Shown in pieces: positions 27,507-36,426 of a stretch of DNA of 64,000 nucleotides. This stretch comes from Ruegeria_C sp041537905. Lineage in GTDB: Bacteria; Pseudomonadota; Alphaproteobacteria; Rhodobacterales; Rhodobacteraceae. The translations under genes were made by a program, and so were the position numbers. Location: NCBI RefSeq assembly GCF_041537905.1, contig NZ_JBGRUO010000020.1, positions 43,955-107,954 of the forward strand, read 5' to 3'. The notes beneath the pieces were generated by a model that worked only from the letters and a program-made list of their open reading frames with translations, had not been told where the DNA came from and did no database searches. How positions within the stretch are numbered: position 1 is the first letter of the stretch; the number at the start of each line of letters is the position of its first letter.

Positions 27507-28304
27507 ATGACCCCGGCGCGCGCTGCATTGATCAAGGACTGTCTTCACGCATCCGCAGGGCGGGTCTGTGATGCCTTTTTACCAGAGTTGAAGAAATACG
27601 TGGTCCTGTCTGCCGGGCGATCGGGATCCAACCTTCTTGTGTCCTTTATAAAGAGCATCCCGAAAAACATTCAGCACGGCGAGATCATCGGCGAATTCCA
27701 GTTGCAAAGCATGGCTGTGCGCCAACGCATCAACAAGACCGGCCCCGCAGCATATCTTGACCGCCGGTTAAGCCGGATGACGACCGAGACCCTCACCGGG
27801 GCCAAGCTGCTCTATAGACATCTTGAGGATGATTACGGCGAGAAATTCGGCATTCCGGGGACCGGTGGCCTGCTCGACCATCTGCTGTCGCGGGACGATA
27901 TCCGCATTGTCCACCTGAGCCGTCGGGACAAGCTGGCGGTGCTGATCTCCACCCGCCTGGCCTATGAGACGGGGGAATGGGTCGGCGGGTCTTATGGGGA
28001 CAGAACCGTGCACCTGCCGGTGGATTGGGTGCGCGACCGGTTTGCCTGGCTGGAAGGGTGGGAGGACAGGATTGCCGCGAGTTTCCCGGCGCAGCGCGTC
28101 CTGCAGATGACCTATGAAGAGCTTGTTTCGGACACCGGGGGCGAGATGCAGCGCCTGTTCCGGTTTCTCGACGTCCCGGCGGCCCCAGTGCATTCCAGCA
28201 TGTCGAAACAGAACAAACGCCCCAAGCCCGAGGTGATCGAGAATTACGCCGAATTGAAAGAGGCGTTCTCAGGCACGCCCCATGCCCCTTTGTTTGACGC
28301 GTAA
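27507..28304 (+). CDS. Stf0-like sulfotransferase
   Basis: A 265-residue enzyme. The PAPS-binding P-loop is LSAGRSGSNLL at residues 34-44. A later motif HLSRRDKLAVLIST near residue 135 matches the 3'-phosphate-binding region of Stf0/NodH-type sulfotransferases, and LQMTYEELVSD resembles the conserved downstream element. It should move sulfate from PAPS to a sugar or lipid-linked glycan in the cytoplasm. It sits alone on the plus strand, two bases from the stop of the convergent HlyD-type gene. With the tandem enzyme at 176 it suggests a sulfated polymer. The acceptor is unknown. Confidence 0.8.
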   Translation: MTPARAALIKDCLHASAGRVCDAFLPELKKYVVLSAGRSGSNLLVSFIKSIPKNIQHGEIIGEFQLQSMAVRQRINKTGPAAYLDRRLSRMTTETLTGAKLLYRHLEDDYGEKFGIPGTGGLLDHLLSRDDIRIVHLSRRDKLAVLISTRLAYETGEWVGGSYGDRTVHLPVDWVRDRFAWLEGWEDRIAASFPAQRVLQMTYEELVSDTGGEMQRLFRFLDVPAAPVHSSMSKQNKRPKPEVIENYAELKEAFSGTPHAPLFDA

Positions 28305-28306
28305 TA

Positions 28307-29617
28307 TCACCCGTCCCGGAAGGCCTTGCTGAAATAGCTTGTCAACGGGTTTGCCAGATAGGCCAGCGGCGTGCGGTCCTGGGTCCGGATGAAGGCGTCG
28401 ACGGGCATGCCGGGGATCAGGATCTGATCCTCACCCAGCTTACCCAGTTCCTCTTCGGGCAGTTCCAGTTCCACACGATACCAGGAGGCCCCGGTCTGGT
28501 CATCGACAAAGGAGTCGGGTGAGACCAGGGTCACCGATCCGAACAGATCCGGCGAGTTGCGCTGATCGAAGGCGGCCACGCGCATCACCACTTCCTGTCC
28601 CGGATAGACCTGATCCACATGGATCGGATCGATCCGCGCCTCGATGATCAGCGGCCGGTCCTGCGAGACCAGAAACAATGTCGGGTCGGCGGGCCGGATC
28701 ACCGATCTGCGGCCAAAGACCTGCAGATCATAGACCACGCCCGAGATCGGCGCTCGTATGTCCAGACGGCTGAGGCGCTCGATAAGGGAGCGGCGTTGTT
28801 CGGCCAGTTCCAACTCGTTGAACTGCAGGTCACGCAGGCGGGTGATGGCCTGCTCGCGGCGGGCCGAATAGAGCTGCAGCTCTTCGATCTCCAGCTCTGC
28901 GATCCGCTCCAGGGTCTGGGCCCGCTGCGCCACGAGGTTGCCGACCGTGCCAGCCAGCTGCGCCTCTTCGCGCTGCAGCGCCATCACCCGCGAGGCCTGC
29001 GCCAGCCCCTTGTCCAGCAGCACCTGCTGGCTTTCCAATTCGCTTTCGATCAGCTCCTGCTGGCGCGTGAGCGCATCCATCTGGGCGTCGACGCCCTCAA
29101 TCTGGTTGTTCAGCTGGGTCCGCTGGGCGCGCAGCTGTTCGATTTCCTTGGCCTGGGCCTCGCGGCGGGCCTCGAACAGGCGCACCTGCCCGGCGGCCAC
29201 CGATGCGATTTCGGGGCGGCGTTCGACATTTTCCAGCAGCATCCGGTCAAAGCGGACCTCATCGGCGCTGTCGCGCTCGGCTTCGAGCCGTCCGCGCCGG
29301 GCCATCAATTCGAACAGCTGGCCTTCCACGATGGTCAGTTCCGATTTCAACAGCGTGGGGTCGAGCTTGACCAGGATGTCATCCTCGGCGACCATATCGC
29401 CCTCTTCGACCAGCACCGCTTCGACCACGCCGCCATCGGGATGCTGGACGACCTGCCGGTTCTTGTCGACGACAACCCGGCCCGAGGCGACCACTGCGCC
29501 CGAGATATTAGCCAGGACCCCCCAGGCGCCGAAGCCGCCGATCAGGATGGCCAGGGTCAGCACCCCCACCATCATGGGGCCGGTCGAGGGGAAAAGCTTG
29601 GATTTCTTGGTACTCAT
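28307..29617 (-). CDS. Type I secretion membrane fusion protein, HlyD/PrtE family
   Basis: A 436-residue periplasmic adaptor. A single inner-membrane anchor lies near residues 16-38 (VLTLAILIGGFGAWGVL). A biotinyl-lipoyl-like half (VVQHPDGGVVEAVLVEEGD) follows, then a long coiled coil from about 95 to 290 rich in Glu, Gln, Arg and Leu, and a C-terminal beta-barrel ending with LIPGMPVDAFIRTQDRTPL, typical of PrtE/RsaE. It bridges the ABC exporter to an outer-membrane TolC protein. Start ATG 29617 overlaps the ABC gene stop by 4 bp (ATGA), so translation is coupled. No TolC gene follows; it must be elsewhere. Confidence 0.92.
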   Translation of the reverse strand: MSTKKSKLFPSTGPMMVGVLTLAILIGGFGAWGVLANISGAVVASGRVVVDKNRQVVQHPDGGVVEAVLVEEGDMVAEDDILVKLDPTLLKSELTIVEGQLFELMARRGRLEAERDSADEVRFDRMLLENVERRPEIASVAAGQVRLFEARREAQAKEIEQLRAQRTQLNNQIEGVDAQMDALTRQQELIESELESQQVLLDKGLAQASRVMALQREEAQLAGTVGNLVAQRAQTLERIAELEIEELQLYSARREQAITRLRDLQFNELELAEQRRSLIERLSRLDIRAPISGVVYDLQVFGRRSVIRPADPTLFLVSQDRPLIIEARIDPIHVDQVYPGQEVVMRVAAFDQRNSPDLFGSVTLVSPDSFVDDQTGASWYRVELELPEEELGKLGEDQILIPGMPVDAFIRTQDRTPLAYLANPLTSYFSKAFRDG

Positions 29618-31353
29618 GTCACACCAGTCGGTTTGTTGGCGGCTTGCTGGATCTGGGCGTGGTTCTTGACCACCTCGGCCAGAACCCGTTCGCGCGGGCC
29701 CCAGGCCTTGCGCACACCATCTTCCAGCATCAGCAGCATGTCGCATTCCTGAATGGCGGCGGGGCGGTGCGCCATGATCAGCACCGCATGGTTGGCCTCT
29801 TTCATCTGCCGGATCGCCGTGTTGAGCGCATTAGAGCCCTCATTATCGAGATTGGAGTTCGGCTCGTCCAGCACCAGGATCGCCGGGTCGCCATACATGG
29901 CGCGCGCCAGGCCGATGCGCTGGATCTGGCCGCCGCTCAGCTGCCCGCCGGTGGTGCTGACCTGGGTGTCATAGCCGTCAGGCAGTTTCAGGATCATTTC
30001 ATGGGCGGCGGCCTTCTTGGCGGCGGCCACGATTTTTGCGTCATCCGGATTGGTGCTCAGGCGGGCGATGTTTTCGGCAATGGTGCCGTCAAACAGCTGC
30101 ACGCGCTGGGGCAGGTAGCCGATATATTGGGCCAGCCTTTCGGGGTCATATTGCTCCAGCGAAGCGCCATCGAGGCGAATCTTGCCGCCCGCCGGGGCCC
30201 AGACCCCGGTCAATGCGCGCGCCAATGTCGATTTGCCCGAGCCACTGGGGCCGATCACACCGATGGCCTGGCCGGGGGCGACGTCGAAATTCACCAGCCG
30301 CAACGAGGCCTGTCGGGCATTTGGCGGCACCACTGTCAATTGCTGCACTGAAAGCTTGGCCTTGGGTTTGGGTAGTTCGACGCGGGCCACATCGGGGGGG
30401 ATGTCGGACAGCAATTCGGTCAGGTTTTCCCAACCGCGCTTGGCGCGCTGCACCATGGTCCACTGCCCCACCACCAGATCGACCGGGGCAAGGGCGCGGC
30501 CCAGCAGGATCGAGCCGGCAATCATCGCGCCCGGGGTCATCTGCCCCTGCAGCACCAGATAGGCACCAAGCGCCAGCATCGCCGATTGCAGGAACAGCCG
30601 GAAGGTCTTGGTCGTGACCGAGAAGGTGCCGCCCATGTCGCTGGCATGCAACCCCTGTTCCAGCGCCCGGCCGCGGGCCTTGTGCCAGCGCTCGAAGGCG
30701 CTGCGCTGCATGCCCAGACTGCGGATATGCTCGGCCTCGCCATGCAGGTGCTCGGCCATCCGGTCCGAGGTGTAGCTGGCCGCAGTCGATTGCAGCACGG
30801 CGCCCTTGGTGGTCAACTGGTTCAACACCGTGATCAGGATCAGCAGGGTGCCGCCGCCAATGGCAAGCGCGCCCAGCAGTGGGTGGAACAGCGTGATCCC
30901 GGCCAGAAACACCGGCGTCCAGGGAATGTCAAAAAGCGCGGCAAAGGTCGGCGAGGCATAAAAGCGCTGCACCGACTCGAGATCCTTGAGCTGGTTCTCG
31001 GATTGCTTTTCATCCCGGTTCAGAGATGCTTTCGTCAGCATGGCACTGAACACCCGCCGGTCGAGCCCGGCCTGGAACCGCGCGCCCATCCGCGCCAGTA
31101 GCCGTCCGCGCGACCAGTCCAGCAACCCCATCGCGAGGAACAGGAAGGCCATCAGCGCAAAGAGCGCCACCAATGTTTCCTCGGACCGGCTGCCCAGAAC
31201 CCGGTCATAGATCTGCAGCATGAACAGCGGACCGGTCAGCATCAGCAGGTTCACGAAAACGCTGAAAATCCCTGCGGTCCAGAGCAACCCGCGATTTTCG
31301 CGCCGCACATCACGCAGTTCGGCCTGCCCTGCCGCGCGATCAGAATTCCGCAT
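29614..31353 (-). CDS. Type I secretion ABC transporter ATPase/permease, PrtD family
   Basis: A 579-residue fused exporter. Residues about 20-310 are a six-helix membrane domain without an N-terminal C39 peptidase domain. The nucleotide-binding domain has Walker A GPSGSGKST near residue 368, Q-loop YLPQRVQLFDGTIAENIARL, signature LSGGQIQRIGLARAM and Walker B ILVLDEPNSNLD; the H-loop is IMAHRP. This is the PrtD/RsaD class that exports RTX proteins and S-layer or protease substrates in one step. GGAG lies 7 bases before ATG 31353. It begins the two-gene operon. Six RTX genes lie within 31 kb to its left and another at the right edge, so they are probable substrates. Confidence 0.93.
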   Translation of the reverse strand: MRNSDRAAGQAELRDVRRENRGLLWTAGIFSVFVNLLMLTGPLFMLQIYDRVLGSRSEETLVALFALMAFLFLAMGLLDWSRGRLLARMGARFQAGLDRRVFSAMLTKASLNRDEKQSENQLKDLESVQRFYASPTFAALFDIPWTPVFLAGITLFHPLLGALAIGGGTLLILITVLNQLTTKGAVLQSTAASYTSDRMAEHLHGEAEHIRSLGMQRSAFERWHKARGRALEQGLHASDMGGTFSVTTKTFRLFLQSAMLALGAYLVLQGQMTPGAMIAGSILLGRALAPVDLVVGQWTMVQRAKRGWENLTELLSDIPPDVARVELPKPKAKLSVQQLTVVPPNARQASLRLVNFDVAPGQAIGVIGPSGSGKSTLARALTGVWAPAGGKIRLDGASLEQYDPERLAQYIGYLPQRVQLFDGTIAENIARLSTNPDDAKIVAAAKKAAAHEMILKLPDGYDTQVSTTGGQLSGGQIQRIGLARAMYGDPAILVLDEPNSNLDNEGSNALNTAIRQMKEANHAVLIMAHRPAAIQECDMLLMLEDGVRKAWGPRERVLAEVVKNHAQIQQAANKPTGVT

Positions 31354-31673
31354 CCGTTTTCTCCATTCCCCAATGCCGTCGGCGCACCGACCGTCCAGCC
31401 AAAAATATCATGTTTCGTTATGACAAATAAACTTTGTGAATCGTCTCCGAAGGGTAGCGGTCGGAACCCATGTCGTCACCATCAGATTGCGCCATGCCGG
31501 ACGGTTGTTTTTGCGGGATCAGCATATAGAGGGCGCATACGTGCAAGGCCACCTCATATGGCGGCCAATTCGGGCGGAGGTTTGCCGCCTGTCCCTTTTG
31601 CCGCCGCGATTGTCGCGGATTTCCGCACAATTGACGCATAAGCGCGCCATTGTGGTGCGGGATTCGCCGCAGA
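31354..31673. promoter_or_regulatory. 320-bp region upstream of the type I secretion operon
   Basis: It holds the promoter of the leftward secretion operon and the 3' flank of the dehydratase gene. The 11-mer atgtttcgtta at 31410-31420 also occurs at 48894-48904, upstream of another leftward gene. No open frame here is supported. No T-tailed hairpin for the upstream gene is visible. Confidence 0.35.
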
Positions 31674-33548
31674 TCAGGAGGTTTTGGCTGCAGGTTCGGT
31701 GGCCTGATAGCCCTCGACCCAATGCCGGATCAGGGCGCGCGCGCCGGCCTCGTCGCCGCTGGACAGGGCCTCACGCAGCCCACGCAGCACGCTGGCGATC
31801 TCGATTTCCGACAGGGTCTCTTCGCGGGCGCAGAAGATCTTGGGGTTTCGGGTTCCGGTCAGGTCGCCCGAGAGCGTCAGTTCCTCTTCGATCTTTTCGC
31901 CGGGGCGCAGCCCGATCACCTCGATCTCGATATCACCATCGGGGGTCGTGGTGTCGCGCACCGTGTATCCGGCGCTTTCGATCACCTGCCGGGCCAGTTG
32001 CATGATCGGCACCGGCTTGCCCATGTCGAGCACGAAGACCTCGCCGCCCCTTGCATCGGCCCCGGCCTGCAGCACCAGTTGCACGGCCTCGGCGATGGTC
32101 ATGAAATAGCGTTTCACGTTGCGGTCGGTCACGGTAACCGGCCCGCCGCGGCTGACCTGTTCCTGAAACAGCGGCACGACCGAGCCGCTGGAGCCCAGCA
32201 CATTGCCGAACCGCACCATGGTAAAGACGGTCTGCCCGTGCCGTGTGGCCAGATCCTGCACCACCAGTTCGGCCAGCCGTTTCGAGGCGCCCATCACATT
32301 GGTCGGGCGCACCGCCTTGTCGGACGAGATCAGGATGAAGCGTTCGATCCCCGCCTGCGCCGCTTCTTGGGCCAACGTCCGGGTGCCCAATACGTTGTTG
32401 GCCAGCCCCGGCAGCGGGTTGGCCTCGACCAGAGGCACATGTTTATAGGCCGCCGCATGCAGCACCACCTGCACCCCGTGATCGGCCAGCACCCGGCTGA
32501 CCTGGCGCGGGTCGGTCACCGAGCCCAGAACCGGCACGATCTCGATCTCGCTATCCTCGCAGAGTTGGGTCAGTTCCTGATGCACGTTATAGAGCGCCAG
32601 TTCACTCAGCTCATAGAGCACCAGCCGCGTCGGGCGGCAGGACAGCAACTGGCGGCAGAGTTCAGAGCCGATCGAGCCGCCGGCCCCTGACACCAGCACC
32701 GAGCGTCCGGCATAGCTGTTGCAGGCCTCGGCCAGCGTCATGTCCCGCGCCGCGCGCCCCAGAAAAGCCTGCGGGGCGATCGGGGTCAGCTTGTCGACCA
32801 GTTCCTCTTCGCCGATCAGCTGTGCGAAAGAGGGCAGGGCCTGCACCTCAAGCCCCATCTTCTGCAGCTGCCGGGCGATCTGGGCCTGTTTCGGCTGGCT
32901 CAGCGAGGGCATCGCCAGCAGCACGCGGTGAATGTTGCGCCGCTCCACAAGCTCAGCGATCCGGGCTGGCGAAAACACCGGCAGCCCTGCCAGCAACACG
33001 CCCTGCAGCGAGGCCTTGTCGTCGATGAAGGCGACCGGGGTGATGCTTTCATGGGCCCGCAGCGCCTGGACCAGCTGGGTTCCGGTGGTGCCGGCGCCAT
33101 AGATCAGTACGCGGCAGCTATGTTCGCCATGCCGATAGATCGCGCTGACCACCTGAAACAGGATGGCGCGGGTTGCCACCATGATCAGGAAATAGATCAG
33201 GCCAAAAATGACATGGGTGCCCATTGGCACATGTATCGCCGCCACCCGGGTCAGCAGGGCGCTGAGGCAAACCATCGCCACCGCATGTAGCGCGGTCAGT
33301 CCGACGGCGTTCTGCTCATAGGCCTTGAGCTTGATATTGGGCAGCCCCAGCCCGAGCGACAGCACTGCCGCGCCCGCGATCATATAGGGCAGTACCGGCA
33401 GGAACCGGGCCAGTGTGTCGAGCGGTGTGCCGGGCAGGGGGAGCACGGCGAAGGTCAGCAGCAGCGCTACCGGGATCAGCAGCAGATCGATGGCCAAGAA
33501 AATCCTGGCTTTCTGTTTGCGGGTCAGGGAATTGACGAAATCCAGCAC
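31674..33548 (-). CDS. Nucleoside-diphosphate-sugar 4,6-dehydratase, CapD/WbpM/PglF family
   Basis: A 624-residue membrane-bound SDR. Four transmembrane segments lie within residues 15-135. A first Rossmann-like domain (VLIYGAGTTGTQL, about 145) is followed by the catalytic SDR domain starting VLVSGAGGSIGSEL near 290. LHAAAYKHVPLVE and SSDKAVRPTNVMGASKRLAE are family signatures, the last holding the S-M-K triad that replaces Tyr. It forms a UDP-4-keto-6-deoxy-HexNAc used for QuiNAc, FucNAc or bacillosamine. Such enzymes usually sit beside a phosphoglycosyl transferase; one is at 34890. It is preceded by 212 bp containing the galU terminator. The exact product cannot be fixed from sequence. 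Confidence 0.88.
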   Translation of the reverse strand: MLDFVNSLTRKQKARIFLAIDLLLIPVALLLTFAVLPLPGTPLDTLARFLPVLPYMIAGAAVLSLGLGLPNIKLKAYEQNAVGLTALHAVAMVCLSALLTRVAAIHVPMGTHVIFGLIYFLIMVATRAILFQVVSAIYRHGEHSCRVLIYGAGTTGTQLVQALRAHESITPVAFIDDKASLQGVLLAGLPVFSPARIAELVERRNIHRVLLAMPSLSQPKQAQIARQLQKMGLEVQALPSFAQLIGEEELVDKLTPIAPQAFLGRAARDMTLAEACNSYAGRSVLVSGAGGSIGSELCRQLLSCRPTRLVLYELSELALYNVHQELTQLCEDSEIEIVPVLGSVTDPRQVSRVLADHGVQVVLHAAAYKHVPLVEANPLPGLANNVLGTRTLAQEAAQAGIERFILISSDKAVRPTNVMGASKRLAELVVQDLATRHGQTVFTMVRFGNVLGSSGSVVPLFQEQVSRGGPVTVTDRNVKRYFMTIAEAVQLVLQAGADARGGEVFVLDMGKPVPIMQLARQVIESAGYTVRDTTTPDGDIEIEVIGLRPGEKIEEELTLSGDLTGTRNPKIFCAREETLSEIEIASVLRGLREALSSGDEAGARALIRHWVEGYQATEPAAKTS

Positions 33549-33704
33549 GTCAGCCTTCCCGAGACCGCTCCGGCCCCCATGAAAATGCTATCGACTGTTG
33601 GTGTGATCTACAACGCATGGTTGCTGTTGGTCTTTTGATTTCTACTCGCCAGCCTTCGCACGATATCGCAAGCACCGCCAGCCCCCAAATTAAATTATGT
33701 TAAG

Positions 33705-33733
33705 CCGTGAGCGTAGCAAAAAACCGCTCACGG
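33705..33733 (-). terminator. Probable terminator of galU
   Basis: A 9-bp stem, ccgtgagcg (33705-33713) with cgctcacgg (33725-33733), lies about 28 bp beyond the galU stop. Downstream on the minus strand is an AT-rich tract rather than a pure T run. Confidence 0.6.
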
Positions 33734-33760
33734 AAAATGTGCGGGCCTGTATTTATCTTA

Positions 33761-34654
33761 TTATTCAGCGGCCTGGCTGGCGTGAATTGTTTCGGTGAGA
33801 TAGCGGCTGAGATCGCCGCGCAGCTCGTCGCGGGCCAGTGCGAAGGCGACGGTGGCCTGCAGGAAGCCCGATTTTGAGCCACAATCGAAACGCTGGCCGC
33901 GGAACCGGTAGCCATAGACCGGCTTGCCGGCATTGATATCCTCGGCGATCGCGTCGGTCAGTTGAATCTCACCACCCGCGCCCTGCTTCATCTTGTTGAG
34001 GTTGCGCAGCACCGAGGGTTCGAGAATATAGCGCCCGATCACCGCCAGGTTCGACGGCTCGGAGCCGGGGACGGGCTTTTCCACCATACCTCGGGCATTG
34101 ACCACCGCGCCCATATCCTCGGCCACGTCCAGAACACCATAAGAACTGGCCTTCTCGGGCGGCACCTCCATCGCGGCGACCATGTTGCCACCGGTCTCTT
34201 CATAGGCCTCGACCATCTGTTGCAGGCAGGGCTTTTCTGCCGCGATCACGTCATCGGGCAGCATCACCGCAAAGGGCTCGTTGCCGATCAACCGCCGCGC
34301 GCACCAGACCGCATGGCCCAGACCCAGTGCCCGGTGCTGCCGGATATAGGCGATGGCGCCGCTTTCCATATTGGTCGACTTGAGCGTCTCGAGCAGGTCG
34401 TCCTTGCCCTTCTTGCGCAGTTCCTGTTCGAGGATCGGGTTGTGGTCGAAATAATCCTCCAGCGCCGACTTGCCGCGCGAGGTGACGAAGATGAATTCCT
34501 TGATCCCGGCCGCGCGCGCCTCGTCAATGGCGTATTGTACCAACGGACGGTCGACCAGCGTCATGATCTCTTTGGGGACCGATTTCGTCGCAGGCAGAAA
34601 TCGTGTTCCCAGACCGGCAACGGGAAATATTGCCTTTGTTACCTTCTTACGCAT
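33761..34654 (-). CDS. galU: UTP--glucose-1-phosphate uridylyltransferase
   Basis: A 297-residue enzyme of normal GalU length. The nucleotidyltransferase signature is AIFPVAGLGTRFLPATKS at residues 8-25, followed by PKEIMTLVDRPLVQYAIDEA. VMLPDDVI, GMVEKP and the late RFDCGSKSGFLQA are also GalU-typical. It makes UDP-glucose in the cytoplasm. The product feeds Ugd (13.4 kb) and probably the glycosyltransferases here. It is 235 bp from the preceding phosphoglycosyl transferase gene and may have its own promoter. Start ATG 34654 opens the conserved MRKKVTKAIFPVAG. Confidence 0.93.
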   Translation of the reverse strand: MRKKVTKAIFPVAGLGTRFLPATKSVPKEIMTLVDRPLVQYAIDEARAAGIKEFIFVTSRGKSALEDYFDHNPILEQELRKKGKDDLLETLKSTNMESGAIAYIRQHRALGLGHAVWCARRLIGNEPFAVMLPDDVIAAEKPCLQQMVEAYEETGGNMVAAMEVPPEKASSYGVLDVAEDMGAVVNARGMVEKPVPGSEPSNLAVIGRYILEPSVLRNLNKMKQGAGGEIQLTDAIAEDINAGKPVYGYRFRGQRFDCGSKSGFLQATVAFALARDELRGDLSRYLTETIHASQAAE

Positions 34655-34889
34655 GTAAACCTCAATTCGTCACTATAATCCAGGATGGCCACCAGGCAGC
34701 CGTCCCTTCGACCATAATCTTTTCCGCTCTGCAGCATAAGCGCAATGGGAAAACCTGATTTTGTCAAAAACAACATATTTCTTCCCATTGCGAGAGACAA
34801 AATGCCTACCAGACGCGGTTTGCCGCCGATCACGGAGATAATTCGCCAGTTGCGTGCTGCTGCGCTGAAGCTGTCTTGGTGGCCCTCTG

Positions 34890-35504
34890 TCAGCGGCGTC
34901 GGGTAAACAGATTGCCGATCGTCTCGAAGACCAGTGCAAAATCGTAGCAGAGGCTCCGATGGCGCTGGTAGATCAGATCCAGCCGCGCCTTGGCCGGCAC
35001 GCAGACCCGGTCATAGACCGCGTCGGTTTCCTCGGGTGTCGCGCAGCGCGTAAGCAGTTCCGCTTCGTGCCGATGATAGGTGATCGAGGCCAGCCCGGTG
35101 ACGCCGGGGCGCGATTTCAGCACCTGCGCGTAAAGGGTCGGATGACGTTCGACATATTGCCGCAGCGGCGGGCGCGGGCCGACAAAGCTCAGATCGCCGC
35201 GCAGGATGTTCCACAGCTGCGGAAACTCGTCGAGCCGGGTGCGGCGCAGAAAGGCCCCGGCGGGGGTGATGCGGGCAGCCTTGTCGCCGCCCGAAACACC
35301 GGCATCGCGATCCACCACCGTCATGGTGCGCAGCTTCCACAGGTTGAACCCCTGCGTGGGCGTTTTCATCCGTTCGGCCACATAAAACAGCGGCCGACCC
35401 TGCCGGATCAGCAGCCAGAGCAGCAGCCCCAGCAGCAAGGGCCCCAGGATCGCCACCAGAAGGGCCGCAAAAAACAGATCGAAAAAGCGCTTGCTCCAGG
35501 TCAT
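34890..35504 (-). CDS. Small phosphoglycosyl transferase (bacterial sugar transferase)
   Basis: A 204-residue monotopic sugar transferase of the PF02397 PglC type. A hydrophobic re-entrant helix lies at residues 6-33 (FFDLFFAALLVAILGPLLL). The catalytic region carries FNLWKLRTM, RRTRLDEFPQLWNILRGD with the Asp-Glu dyad, and SFVGPRPPL. It moves a sugar-1-phosphate from a nucleotide sugar to undecaprenyl phosphate and so starts the repeat unit. ATG 35504 overlaps the previous stop by 4 bp. It is at the 3' end of the rfb-containing operon. The sugar could be a 6-deoxy-HexNAc from the WbpM-type enzyme or glucose/galactose phosphate; the sequence does not decide. Confidence 0.9.
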   Translation of the reverse strand: MTWSKRFFDLFFAALLVAILGPLLLGLLLWLLIRQGRPLFYVAERMKTPTQGFNLWKLRTMTVVDRDAGVSGGDKAARITPAGAFLRRTRLDEFPQLWNILRGDLSFVGPRPPLRQYVERHPTLYAQVLKSRPGVTGLASITYHRHEAELLTRCATPEETDAVYDRVCVPAKARLDLIYQRHRSLCYDFALVFETIGNLFTRRR

Positions 35505-36382
35505 GCGCGCCCCGTCTCTTGGGTCGTAGTCTCCTCGGTCACATACGGCTCTAACAAACGCCATTGTGCCACCATCTGTACAGGGTCAGCATGCTCTGCC
35601 GGGACCGGGGCGATCTGTTGCAGGGCGCTTGTGTCCAGCCGGACCTCGGCAATGGCGCTGTCCGGCGCCGGTCGCGGGGTCCAGCGTCGCCCGGCGGCGT
35701 CGAGCAGCGCGCCCATCTCGACCACCTCTGGTGCGGCGATGTTCAGTATTTCGGGCAGGCGCGGGGCGGCCAGCACGCCCGCCAGCACGCGGGCCAGGCT
35801 CTGCACCCCGATATAAGAGCGGCGCGGACTGCGCCCGCCATCAAACACATCCAGTTCGAAACCGGGTTGCCAGCCGCCCAGAATGGCGTCCAACCCGGCG
35901 ATGTTGCCGATCCTGAGCACGCAGAACTCCACCCCCAGCTTGCGCGCCAGCGCGCCGCCGCCCGCCTCCATCTCGGCCTTGGCACGGCCATAGTCATTCA
36001 CCGGCTGTGGCGGCAGGTTTTCGGGCAATCGCCCCGCCCGGTCCCCATAAACCGCCGCCGAGGAGGTCAGCAGAACCCGTGCGCCGACCCTTTCCGCCGC
36101 GCGGATGGCGGCCTCGGCCAGAGTGGCGTTCTGGTGCAGATCCGTGCCTCGGCCCGGGATCACCCCCGCCAGGCAGAGCAGGGCTGCCCGCCCCTGCATG
36201 GCCTCGCTCAGGGTGGCCGGGTCCTGCAGCGGATCAAATCGGGCCCAGTTCAGCGCCGGGTTCGGGACAGAGGCCCGGCGAGTCTGCCACAGCACCGATC
36301 CGGTGTCGGCCTGCCAGCACTGTTGCAGGACCCGGCCGATCCGGCCCGTTGCGCCAAGCACCAGGGTTTTGGGAAGGGACAT
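35501..36382 (-). CDS. NAD-dependent epimerase/dehydratase (extended SDR)
   Basis: A 293-residue short-chain dehydrogenase. The nucleotide-binding loop is LVLGATGRIGRVL at residues 7-19. The catalytic Ser is in TSSAAVYGD and Tyr-Lys in YGRAK. The C-terminal half is shorter and less conserved than in UDP-glucose 4-epimerase. It probably reduces or epimerises a nucleotide-sugar or lipid-linked sugar, and by position may finish the WbpM-type keto-sugar. It is 44 bp downstream of the glycosyltransferase gene and overlaps the phosphoglycosyl transferase by 4 bp. That arrangement (dehydratase, reductase, transferase) is common in QuiNAc/FucNAc loci, so a 4-ketoreductase is the best guess. Confidence 0.75.
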   Translation of the reverse strand: MSLPKTLVLGATGRIGRVLQQCWQADTGSVLWQTRRASVPNPALNWARFDPLQDPATLSEAMQGRAALLCLAGVIPGRGTDLHQNATLAEAAIRAAERVGARVLLTSSAAVYGDRAGRLPENLPPQPVNDYGRAKAEMEAGGGALARKLGVEFCVLRIGNIAGLDAILGGWQPGFELDVFDGGRSPRRSYIGVQSLARVLAGVLAAPRLPEILNIAAPEVVEMGALLDAAGRRWTPRPAPDSAIAEVRLDTSALQQIAPVPAEHADPVQMVAQWRLLEPYVTEETTTQETGRA

Positions 36383-36426
36383 GACGCTCCTTTACTCAGA
36401 TCGATCTTTCTCGCGCCATCCGCACC